64,000 bases of DNA from the NCBI RefSeq assembly GCF_003664035.1, contig NZ_RCCK01000012.1, forward strand, positions 496,001 through 560,000, read 5' to 3'. The notes under the pieces are model-generated. The model was not told the origin of the DNA. It worked only from the letters and a program-made list of their open reading frames with translations, and made no database searches. The stretch is from Pedobacter alluvionis (GTDB taxonomy: Bacteria > Bacteroidota > Bacteroidia > Sphingobacteriales > Sphingobacteriaceae). Each line of letters opens with the position of its first letter. The first letter of the stretch is position 1. Of the stretch, positions 43,476 to 51,151 are shown in pieces. The translations under genes were made by a program, and so were the position numbers.

Positions 43476-44744
43476 ATGAAGAAAATATTAACGCTAACTG
43501 TTATTGCCATCTCCACCTTAATTAAACCCAGCCAAGCCTGCACAGTAATTTCCTGTGCATTAAAAGGCGAAGTATTCGCTGCAGCCAATGAAGATGATTA
43601 TATGGGCTTTGCTAGGATGTGGTTTAACCCTAAAACCACAGAAAGGTATGGTTCGGTTTGTTTTGGGCTCCCTGATCTGCAAGCACAGGCGGCCATGAAT
43701 GAGTATGGCCTGTTCTACGATTTTACTGCACAAAATATCGATCCGGCTAAATATCATCCTAAAAACATCTACAAAGGAGATCTTTTTTTTGAAATTCTTG
43801 GCAAATGTAAAACCGTAAAGGAAGCTTTGGTTTATCTGGAAAAATACGATTACGCAATCAGTTCGCAGGTATTAATTGCAGATGCACTTGGCAATTCAAT
43901 CATTATTAATGCTGGTACTCAATTACCCAAATCAGGGTATTACCAGATCAATACAAATTTTGACATTAGTGCGGTAAAAACTAAAAACTATTCTTGCCGG
44001 AGATATGATATTTCAGAACAGATGCTAAAAGAGGCAAAAACTATACACGTTCCTTTTTTTCGCGATATTTTAAACCGTACCCGACAAGAAGGAAAACTAT
44101 CTACTATTTATAGTAACATTTACGATCTTAAACGGGGCATCATTACTGTATATCATTTTCACGACTTTGAATACCCTTATATAATCGATTTAAAGAAAGA
44201 ACTGGCCAAAGGCTACAGGCTAGAGAAAATAAGCGATCATTTTCCTGCAAGCTTTGCGTACGAACAGTTTTTGATGAGCGATAAACCTATGTACAGGAAA
44301 GAAATGATGTTGGATGAGATCAACGAAAAAGGATTACGGCCTACCATAAACCGTTATTTCGATCTGGGTAAAAAGATGCCAAAGGATAGCACAATCACCA
44401 ACACCTTATTAGAAGTGGGTATCCAACTTGTTAAAGACGGATATAACAAGCATGCCCAGGGTGGAATTTGAGAATACTGGTTCGCAATGCCCGGCGGTTT
44501 TAAAATAGAAAATTTTAATGATGAACGTATAAATGCAGCTGCAGAAATATTCGATTATTTAGGCACTGAAAAAGGAATAGATCCCAAATTAAAGAATTTC
44601 ATCTATGAATTAAGTGCTTATGTAAGGCTTATTCAGGGCAATCAGCCTCAGGCGAAAGAATATTATGCAATAGCTGCAGCCAGCAGCACTGATGCCTGGC
44701 CGATATCCTTTAACCGGGCAAAAAAAATGCTGGCTATTTTTTAA
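43476..44744 (+). pseudogene. Exported Ntn-hydrolase-like protein interrupted by an in-frame TGA
   Basis: The 331-residue first part has a signal peptide (about 1-21, ending SQA) followed directly by Cys22, the expected N-terminal nucleophile of the linear amide/choloylglycine-type hydrolases; AANEDD and MNEYGLFYDF fit the fold. The frame stops at TGA (44469-44471) and continues in the same frame, GAA TAC TGG TTC GCA ATG, for a further 85+ residues (to 44744). The intact protein would be about 422 residues with a helical C-terminal part. The break may be a real nonsense mutation or a sequencing error. The substrate is not known. No operon partner is seen. Confidence 0.8.
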
Positions 44745-44812
44745 GAAAATCATTTTAACCTAGAGCCTGTTTAATTTTTACAACAAATATTAATGGCCTT
44801 TTGCTGTCAAAT

Positions 44813-44851
44813 TGAGGGATAATTTATTGTATAAAAGTCAATATGAATGAC
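44813..44851 (+). repeat. Dispersed AT-rich repeat, copy 2 of 3
   Basis: TGAGGGATAATTTATTGTAT and the bases after it, aligned with copies at 9726-9764 and 58343-58382. Confidence 0.65.
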
Positions 44852-45115
44852 GGGGGATTTTAGCGAATTAATAGGCCGTGAAGAATCGTCTTTGCGAGAA
44901 GGCTTTTTCAGCCGACGAAGCAATCTTACAACGATCGCTAATAGCGTGCGCTTTAAGATTATTCATTTTTGCATATGTTTTTAAAGGCATTCATGAGCTC
45001 AATCGTTCGGTTATCTTCGTGCCTCAGCAATGACGACCTTTCTTATAAGATCTGTCAATGGTAGGAGTTAGAATTTTTCAATACATCGGAGGGTTGATGA
45101 CAGATAACAAGGGGC

Positions 45116-45225
45116 GTCATTTCGACCGCAGTCGAGAACCCGAAGGCTCTGCGAAGCAAAATCATTTAAATTGATTTCAACAAATAGTACAAAGATCTCT
45201 TCGCGTTGCTTCGGTCGAGATGACG
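45116..45225. repeat. Palindromic dispersed repeat (GTCATTTCGACCGCAG type), copy 2
   Basis: It begins GTCATTTCGACCGCAG and ends CTTCGGTCGAGATGACGA, with inverted ends as at 9800-9893; the middle (ATTGATTTCAACAAATAGTA) is also related to copy 1. Confidence 0.7.
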
Positions 45226-45509
45226 ACCATTCTATTGGAGTCTGCATACGAGGTAACGTTGTGAATTTATAGCCAACCGCAATCCGGCAAAAAAAATCCT
45301 ATCTAAAAAGAACTTGTCTATTTAGATAGGAAGAGGGTTAAATTACATGCTTGACAGGTAGATGTAAATATTTTTGATGTGCAGTTCAGCTAAAAATTGC
45401 GACAAGAATCAAATTTTGATTTTATTGATAGCAAAGATCGCATTTGATTTAACTTTTGTGAACTAAGTTACACAGATCGGTCTGTTTTCATTACAGATAG
45501 GTGCAAATA

Positions 45510-45749
45510 TTAGTCAGATTCAATATCCAACACTATAATATTGGTAGCCTGGCATCCTAGCTTTCCGTGTTCCAAATTGAAACGAACTTTGGTTCCTACA
45601 AGTAAAGCAGGACGGTAAATCCCTATTAATTTCTGATTATCTGCATAAACCATTTCTTTTCCATCATTAAGTGCAATAAATCCAAAACCTCTAACCGGAT
45701 TATACCATTTAATTACTCCAGTGTACCTCATAAGCCTATCTTTTTTCAT
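45510..45749 (-). CDS. Cold-shock-domain-like protein with altered RNP2 motif
   Basis: 79 residues from ATG 45749 (MKKDRL) or 73 from ATG 45731 (MRYTGVIKWY); the much longer upstream frame is not signal-like and crosses the promoter. GVIKWYNPVRGFGFI matches the cold-shock start, with RNP1 as RGFGFI. In place of the RNP2 VFVHFS there is MVYADN, so an RNA-contacting motif is missing. GTKVRFNLEHGKLGCQATNI fits the C-terminal strands. It is probably a nucleic-acid-binding variant. It diverges from the LytTR gene that starts at 45855. Confidence 0.75.
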   Translation of the reverse strand: MKKDRLMRYTGVIKWYNPVRGFGFIALNDGKEMVYADNQKLIGIYRPALLVGTKVRFNLEHGKLGCQATNIIVLDIESD

Positions 45750-45854
45750 CAAATTAGCCACTATCAAACAAAATTTGAGGCGAAACAGGATAAATCGTTT
45801 TATTTTCGGTATAAAAAGGTGTAATTTCGTTATATATACAATGAAGATTAACAA

Positions 45855-46580
45855 ATGATTAGGTGTATAGCCATTGATGACCAACAAAACTCGATTTCGG
45901 GTATTGAAAAATATATAGCGGATGCCCCGAATATGGAACTATTGGCCAGTTACACCGATCCGATGAAAGCCTTGAACGAACTGAAAAGGATTGATCAGGT
46001 AGATGTAATATTTATGGACATTCAAATGCCGCAGATTTCGGGCATTGAACTTTCTAAAGCAATCCGCTCCAAAACCAGAAAACTGATATTTACTACCTCA
46101 CATGAGGAATATGCCTTTGAAGCCTTTGAGGCCGAAGCAGATGCTTACCTGCTTAAACCTTATGGTTATGCAAAATTTGCCTTAACCGTAAACCGGATGT
46201 TTGAAGATGAAACAGAAGATATTGCGCAGGAAGCTTATTTTTTCGTCAAAAATAAATCTGAGGAGCACAAAGCTGTTTTGGTACGATATGCAGATATAAT
46301 AGTTTTTGAAAGTTTCCATAACTACATCAAAATCCATACAAAAGAAAAAGTAATTATAGCGTATTTAAGTCTGAAGGATGTTAAAGAACAGCTGAATATA
46401 GAAAAAGGCTTTATACAACTACATAGGGGGTATATTATTTCCATCAATCATATTTTACATGTTGAAGGCACGAGGGTAACGCTTTCTAATCATACCAGCT
46501 TTACAGTAGGCGATCTTTACCACAATGATTTCCGTGACTTTTTCACCGATAAACTTATTACGAGTAAACGTAACAAATAG
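45855..46580 (+). CDS. LytTR-family response regulator
   Basis: 241 residues. An N-terminal receiver domain with phospho-acceptor Asp55 (VIFMDIQMPQ), acidic pair DD at 8-9 and Lys in YLLKPYG (near 102-108), then a C-terminal LytTR DNA-binding domain (about 135-235; FESFHNYIKIH, IQLHRGYIISINHIL). No cognate LytS-type kinase gene is nearby, so the sensor is encoded elsewhere. A strong bidirectional terminator follows 33 bp downstream. Confidence 0.92.
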   Translation: MIRCIAIDDQQNSISGIEKYIADAPNMELLASYTDPMKALNELKRIDQVDVIFMDIQMPQISGIELSKAIRSKTRKLIFTTSHEEYAFEAFEAEADAYLLKPYGYAKFALTVNRMFEDETEDIAQEAYFFVKNKSEEHKAVLVRYADIIVFESFHNYIKIHTKEKVIIAYLSLKDVKEQLNIEKGFIQLHRGYIISINHILHVEGTRVTLSNHTSFTVGDLYHNDFRDFFTDKLITSKRNK

Positions 46581-46613
46581 ACATTTAAGCGCACAAAAAC
46601 TAAAACAAAAGCC

Positions 46614-46653
46614 AAAAAGAAAGCCCTTCTAAAACTAGAAGGGCTTTCTTTTT
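46614..46653. terminator. Perfect 18-bp-stem bidirectional terminator
   Basis: AAAAAGAAAGCCCTTCTA, loop AAAC, TAGAAGGGCTTTCTTTTT. The A-run and T-run make it work in both directions. It separates the plus-strand LytTR gene from the minus-strand histone-like gene. Confidence 0.9.
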
Positions 46654-46664
46654 AAGCGAATAAA

Positions 46665-46844
46665 TTATTTATCGCTATTTTTTTTATCAGTTACTTCAGC
46701 TCTAATTTCTTGGGCTAAAACTTTTAGGTCTTGCATTGCTTTACGTACACGTGTACCTGCTGCAGCATTACCACCATCATAAAATTTAGTTACGTCTGCT
46801 TCTACAGAAGAGATTAGATCTTGCACTTTTTTAAATTTGTCCAT
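46665..46844 (-). CDS. Histone H1-like DNA-binding protein (Hc1 family)
   Basis: 59 residues, starting MDKFKKVQDLISSVEADVTK, with GNAAAGTRVRKAMQDLKVLA in the middle and a lysine-rich tail (VTDKKNSDK). This pattern is that of the small Bacteroidota histone H1-like proteins, thought to bind and compact DNA. It is a very short gene, clearly coding from its sequence type and because it is closed off by the bidirectional terminator at 46614-46653. It converges with the LytTR gene. Confidence 0.85.
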   Translation of the reverse strand: MDKFKKVQDLISSVEADVTKFYDGGNAAAGTRVRKAMQDLKVLAQEIRAEVTDKKNSDK

Positions 46845-47122
46845 AATTTTTCTTTTATAAGGATGGTAAACATCCGTTAATTAAACAATATTCCTTTCCG
46901 CTAACAATAAACGAGCCGCAAAACTATTGCTTTTTATAAATTAAACAAACGTTTATGATAAATCATTATTGTAAATAGCATGAAATATCCGGGCAAAGGC
47001 AGTTACGCATACCTTATTTTTAACCAATCTGTCCTCATTTTTAGCCTTTTACGGATGGCGCATTCAACATAAAAAAAATAGGAAATTTAATTCAGCTATT
47101 ATGTTTTATCTTGGCTGGAAAT

Positions 47123-48334
47123 ATGCAGTCCTTAAACCTTCTCATTAGTACCAGTTGTTTATTCTTGCTTTTATTCTCCATGCATCTTTTTTTTTCAAAA
47201 AAGGGGAATAAACTGTTAAACATTTTCCTTTCGGTTATATTTTTTGCCCGATTTGGGCAAATATTAACTTCCTTATTTTTTAAATCAGGACAGCCCAATA
47301 CCTTAGCTTTTTGTCATCAAATTTTTACTCCATTCTATTATGCTGCCCCAGCCTGCTTTTATCTCTACATCACAGGGTTTCTTCAGGATCGCAAAAATTT
47401 ACAAAAAATAGAATGGCTCCACTTTTTGCCTGCATTACTGGCCATTATCCATGTTATCCCCTGGCATTTCTCTACCTCACTCAATTGGGATTTGATAGGT
47501 AGCCAACTGGCCGAAAACGGTTACTTCTCACTAAAAGAAAGAAGTGGTCTTTTCCCGCCATATTTCCATTACCTATTCAGGCCTGTATTGGTAATGGCTT
47601 ATTTATGCACCACATGGATGGTTGTATTGCGTCTAAAAAACAAACCAATACAGCTGCTCGAAGCCGAAAGCAGGACGTGGATTATCTTTTTTCTTAGGAT
47701 TGCTACCTTCTTCCAGTTGTTTACCCTGGCACCTATCATTTTAAGAAACTTACATATCCCGTATGTTAACGCTTCGTTTGTTGTGGTCAATTGTTTAGTC
47801 CTGTTTGTCATTTTATTATATGCGCTCCACAGGCCTTATATTTTTTATGGCTATCTGCTGGTAGCGGTAGACTGGACTAAAAAACCCACAGTGCTGAAAA
47901 CAGAAACTGACGCAATTTTAATTCCCCTGATAGCAGAAGATCCAAAACCTAACCGAACAGCAGTAAAAAAAATTAACCTCATAGATGCACAACTGTCTGA
48001 CTATGCCCTTGCCATGAAAGAAATAATGGAGGAGGAACAGCTTTATCTGCTTCACGATTTCCAGATTATTGATCTGTCCGCAAAACTCAATATCCCGATT
48101 CACCACTGCTCTTTCGTCATTAACAAACATATCGGAAAAAATTTCAGAGATTGGATAAACAGTTACCGGGTTAATCATTTCTTAAAACAGTATCCCTTAA
48201 AATCAGATAAAATCACCATCGAAGCCATTGCATCTGAAGCTGGCTTTAAAAGTGTGGCTACGTTTTATAATGCATTTAAAAAAGAAACAGGATTAATGCC
48301 AACTGCCTATTTTGCACAGGAACTAAGCCATTAA
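47123..48334 (+). CDS. Membrane-anchored AraC-family regulator
   Basis: 403 residues from ATG 47123 (MQSLNLLISTS); a TTG four codons upstream is less likely. The N-terminal ~240 residues contain about seven hydrophobic helices, and the C-terminal ~100 carry an AraC-type DNA-binding domain (LSAKLNIPIHHCSFVINKHI and IEAIASEAGFKSVATFYNAF, then KKETGLMPTAYF). Such regulators sense a membrane or periplasmic signal directly and are common in Bacteroidota. No target or partner is evident. Confidence 0.88.
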   Translation: MQSLNLLISTSCLFLLLFSMHLFFSKKGNKLLNIFLSVIFFARFGQILTSLFFKSGQPNTLAFCHQIFTPFYYAAPACFYLYITGFLQDRKNLQKIEWLHFLPALLAIIHVIPWHFSTSLNWDLIGSQLAENGYFSLKERSGLFPPYFHYLFRPVLVMAYLCTTWMVVLRLKNKPIQLLEAESRTWIIFFLRIATFFQLFTLAPIILRNLHIPYVNASFVVVNCLVLFVILLYALHRPYIFYGYLLVAVDWTKKPTVLKTETDAILIPLIAEDPKPNRTAVKKINLIDAQLSDYALAMKEIMEEEQLYLLHDFQIIDLSAKLNIPIHHCSFVINKHIGKNFRDWINSYRVNHFLKQYPLKSDKITIEAIASEAGFKSVATFYNAFKKETGLMPTAYFAQELSH

Positions 48335-48357
48335 CCTGTCATAAGGCCAATTTTTAG

Positions 48358-48378
48358 TCTAACGATCGTATCGTTAGA
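48358..48378. promoter_or_regulatory. Perfect palindrome upstream of the Crp-like gene
   Basis: TCTAACGAT-CGT-ATCGTTAGA, 9-bp arms around a 3-bp centre. A second dyad, GTGCT-n9-AGCAC, lies at 48389-48407. Both precede the TACCTTTG box at 48422. No T-run follows, so operators are more likely than terminators. Confidence 0.55.
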
Positions 48379-48421
48379 GGCCATAACTGTGCTATTTTTT
48401 AGAGCACGGTAAAATACCAGA

Positions 48422-48429
48422 TACCTTTG
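48422..48429 (+). promoter_or_regulatory. Candidate -7 box of the Crp-like gene
   Basis: TACCTTTG, matching TAnnTTTG, 79 bp upstream of the ATG at 48509. Confidence 0.4.
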
Positions 48430-48508
48430 GTTTTAGATTATGACAGGCATATCACGTTTCAAATGAGTATGCTTAAATCTTTTTTTGAAATCAAAACAAG
48501 CCTTAGCT

Positions 48509-49120
48509 ATGCCCTATACAGTATCATTTTTACGCCCGCTTTTCGATTATCTTGAGCAATTCTATCCTTTATCTGATACTTTTAAAGCCGAATATGAAAG
48601 GTCTTGCAAACTCATGCGTATCAAAAAAAACAAACACATTCTCTCTCCGATAGATAGTAATTCTTCTCTGTATTTTTTGGTCGATGGTCTTGTGCGTGGC
48701 TTTGTGCGCGATGGTAAAAAAGAGATCAGCACCTGGTTTAGTTTTGAAAATGAATTAATAGGGGCTATACGCCACCCCGATCAGCAGCCCGGTTATTCTA
48801 TAGAATATCTTCAGGCCCTTGAAGATTGCAAACTCATCTGCATTCCCTATACTTTAATCGATTTAATGTATACGAAATATCCGGAGTCTAACCTCATCGA
48901 CAGAAAGCTATTGGCACTTCAGTATTATGCTGCATCAGAAAGGGCTATCCTTGCGCGGATACCCAAAGCGACTGGCAGGTACCGCAAATTACAGGAAAGC
49001 GGTTTGGATATCGAAAGGATACCACAGTGTTACCTGGCCAGTTACCTGGGTATGCGTGTAGAAACCATGAGCAGAATTAGAAATAAAGTTGTAACAGCTG
49101 ATTACCGGTTGTGCTCTTAA
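48509..49120 (+). CDS. Crp/Fnr-family transcriptional regulator
   Basis: 203 residues from ATG 48509 (MPYTVSF); a TTG at 48485 is a weaker choice. The N-terminal half is the beta-barrel sensor (SLYFLVDGLVRGFVRDGKKE) and the C-terminus a helix-turn-helix (IPQCYLASYLGMRVETMSRIR). The barrel lacks cyclic-nucleotide-contact residues that can be named. No FNR-like cysteine set is present, unlike the protein at 13196-13879. It probably responds to a different signal. No operon partner. Confidence 0.85.
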   Translation: MPYTVSFLRPLFDYLEQFYPLSDTFKAEYERSCKLMRIKKNKHILSPIDSNSSLYFLVDGLVRGFVRDGKKEISTWFSFENELIGAIRHPDQQPGYSIEYLQALEDCKLICIPYTLIDLMYTKYPESNLIDRKLLALQYYAASERAILARIPKATGRYRKLQESGLDIERIPQCYLASYLGMRVETMSRIRNKVVTADYRLCS

Positions 49121-49194
49121 TTTAGCGCAGAACAGCCAACACTCAGGCATTTTATCATTCAACTCTTCGTTTTTTTCATTCCCGCTTCTTTTAT

Positions 49195-49202
49195 TAAATT
49201 TG
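49195..49202 (+). promoter_or_regulatory. Candidate -7 box directly before map
   Basis: TAAATTTG, matching TAnnTTTG, ends 5 bp before the ATG at 49208, so transcription would start at or next to the start codon. Confidence 0.4.
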
Positions 49203-49207
49203 CAGCA

Positions 49208-50008
49208 ATGATTTTATATAAAACCAATGAAGAAGTAGAACTGATGCAAATCAGTGCCCTGCTGGTGAGCGATACCCTTGCAGAAGTAGCTAAAATATTA
49301 AAGCCTGGCGTTAACACCCTCGAAATTGACAAAATAGCCAACGAATTTATACTGGATAATGGCGCAGTACCTTCCTTTTATAACTATAATGGTTTTCCTT
49401 TTCATATTATCACTTCGGTAAATGATGTGGTTGTACATGGTTTTCCAACTAAAGATGAACTGAAAGATGGCGATATTATCTCGGTAGATGTAGGTACCAT
49501 AAAAAACGGTTTTCATGGCGATCATGCTTATACCTTTATTATCGGCGAAGTATCAGCAGCGGTATTAAACCTGGTAAAAACAACTAAAGAATCGCTTTTT
49601 CTTGGAATTAAAGAAGCTGTTGTTGGCAAACGCATCGGCGATATTGGCGCGGCCATCCAAAGTCATAACGAAAAGCAGGGTTACGGCGTAGTAAGAGACC
49701 TGGTAGGCCATGGTTTAGGTAAAGATATGCACGAAGACCCACAGGTTCCAAATTATGGAAGAAAAGGTAATGGTTTACTCTTAAGAGAAAATCTGGTATT
49801 GGCCATAGAACCGATGATCAATATGGGTAAAAAAGATGTGTTTCTGGATGAAGACGGCTGGACCATCAGAACAGCGGATGGAAGTCCATCTGTTCATTTC
49901 GAACATGATGTATGTGTTAAAAAGGGAGAAGCACTTATTCTTTCTAATTATGCACCAATCGAGGCTGCAGAAAAGCAGAACAGCAACCTCAATACATCTT
50001 ATTACTAA
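49208..50008 (+). CDS. map: Methionine aminopeptidase, type I
   Basis: 266 residues. Removes the initiator methionine from new proteins in the cytoplasm. The dinuclear-metal ligands are in SVDVGTIKNGFHGD (two Asp), GHGLGKDMHEDP (His), AIEPMIN (Glu) and HFEHDVCV (Glu). Length and motif spacing are those of the short type-I form. Bacteroidota genomes often carry a second map beside ribosomal genes; this one stands alone, so it may be the accessory copy. Confidence 0.93.
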   Translation: MILYKTNEEVELMQISALLVSDTLAEVAKILKPGVNTLEIDKIANEFILDNGAVPSFYNYNGFPFHIITSVNDVVVHGFPTKDELKDGDIISVDVGTIKNGFHGDHAYTFIIGEVSAAVLNLVKTTKESLFLGIKEAVVGKRIGDIGAAIQSHNEKQGYGVVRDLVGHGLGKDMHEDPQVPNYGRKGNGLLLRENLVLAIEPMINMGKKDVFLDEDGWTIRTADGSPSVHFEHDVCVKKGEALILSNYAPIEAAEKQNSNLNTSYY

Positions 50009-50083
50009 ATAACATACAATGGGTGCATGGAGATTTTCGACAGACCAGCTTCTCAAAAAAACTCCATGTAACCATCTATCTTG

Positions 50084-51088
50084 TTACACCAATATTGCAT
50101 CTGAAACGATCTCCTCAGCATGATCATCTAACAATATTTTAACCGTTTTTAGGGTAGACTCTGCAATTTCTGTTAAGGCCTCTTGCGTAAAAAATGCCTG
50201 ATGCCCGGTAAGCAAAACATTCGGAAAACTAATTAATCGCTGAATATCATCATCTCCAATAATACTTCCGGAAAGGTCTTTAAAAAAGAGTTGTTCTTCC
50301 TGTTCATATACATCAATTCCCAGTGCTGCAAGTTGACCAGTTTTTAGTGCTTCAATCACTTCACGTGTATTAATCAATCCGCCTCTGCTTGTATTGATTA
50401 GCGTAACACCTTTTTTCATCGCCGATAAGCTATTTGATCCAATCAGATAATGGTTTTCAGGTGTAAGCTGGCAATGCAGCGAAATAATATCAGCGTCTTT
50501 TATCACTTCGTGAAAAGGCAAATACTGTACTCCCCCACTTTCTAATGATTTATTCACAAAAGGATCAGAAGCCAGTACAGTACAGCCAAAACCAAGCATA
50601 ATTTTACAGAAAGCGGCACCAATTTTCCCTGTGCCGATTACGCCAACTGTTTTGCCAGAAAGATTGAAACCCATTAAACCTGAAAGCGAAAAATTCTGTT
50701 CGCGTACGCGGTTATAGGCCTTATGGGTTTTACGGTTTAGGGTAAGCAACATGGCTGCTGCATGTTCTGCAACGGCCTGTGGCGAATAAGCCGGAACGCG
50801 GCAAACCCGGATCCCGTATTGTTTGGCCGCATTCAGATCGACATTGTTAAAGCCTGCACAACGCAAAGCAATAATTTTCACCCCTTTTTGTGCCAGTATG
50901 GCTATAACATCAGCCGTTAGTTTATCGTTCACAAATACACAAACAGCATCCGTACCTAATTTTATCGCGTCGGCAATGTGAGGACCCAGATGAGTTTCCC
51001 AAAATTCTAATTCAAAATCATACTGTTTATTACAGCTTTCAAAAAATTCACGGTCGTAAGGCTTCGCAGAAAAAAACACAATCTTCAT
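50084..51088 (-). CDS. D-2-hydroxyacid dehydrogenase (D-lactate dehydrogenase type)
   Basis: 334 residues. NAD-binding GTGKIG (152-157), the substrate-binding Arg in NTSRGGLIN, the Glu in DVYEQEE and the catalytic His in LLTGHQAFFT all match the fermentative D-lactate dehydrogenase branch of the family. Likely converts pyruvate to D-lactate with NADH in the cytoplasm. It lies 63 bp downstream of the GH2 gene on the same strand; the two could be co-transcribed. Confidence 0.9.
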   Translation of the reverse strand: MKIVFFSAKPYDREFFESCNKQYDFELEFWETHLGPHIADAIKLGTDAVCVFVNDKLTADVIAILAQKGVKIIALRCAGFNNVDLNAAKQYGIRVCRVPAYSPQAVAEHAAAMLLTLNRKTHKAYNRVREQNFSLSGLMGFNLSGKTVGVIGTGKIGAAFCKIMLGFGCTVLASDPFVNKSLESGGVQYLPFHEVIKDADIISLHCQLTPENHYLIGSNSLSAMKKGVTLINTSRGGLINTREVIEALKTGQLAALGIDVYEQEEQLFFKDLSGSIIGDDDIQRLISFPNVLLTGHQAFFTQEALTEIAESTLKTVKILLDDHAEEIVSDAILV

Positions 51089-51151
51089 ATCGTTAAAAAT
51101 ACGGATTAAATAGGTGTTTTGCTGTGCTCTTTTAACTTAGTGGCAAAACGC

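Larger units (their letters stand above)
44745..45509. repeat. 765-bp repeat-filled gap
   Basis: No gene is seen. It holds copy 2 of the AT-rich repeat (44813-44851), a degraded tRNA-free piece resembling 'cgtcattgcgag..gaagcaatctt' repeats (about 44886-45045, with inverted ends), and copy 2 of the palindromic GTCATTTCGACCGCAG element (45116-45225). At 45296-45331 'atcctatctaaaaagaacttgtctatttagatagga' forms a hairpin (TCCTATCTAAA with TTTAGATAGGA). Confidence 0.65.

Noticed and set aside
44886..45045. tRNA-like sequence near 'gaagcaatctt'
   Set aside because: No cloverleaf or conserved T-arm could be drawn; it fits a degraded dispersed repeat instead.
45750..45887. N-terminal extension of the cold-shock-like protein
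   Set aside because: The extra 46 residues are AT-rich and hydrophobic without a family match, and cover the start of the divergent LytTR gene.
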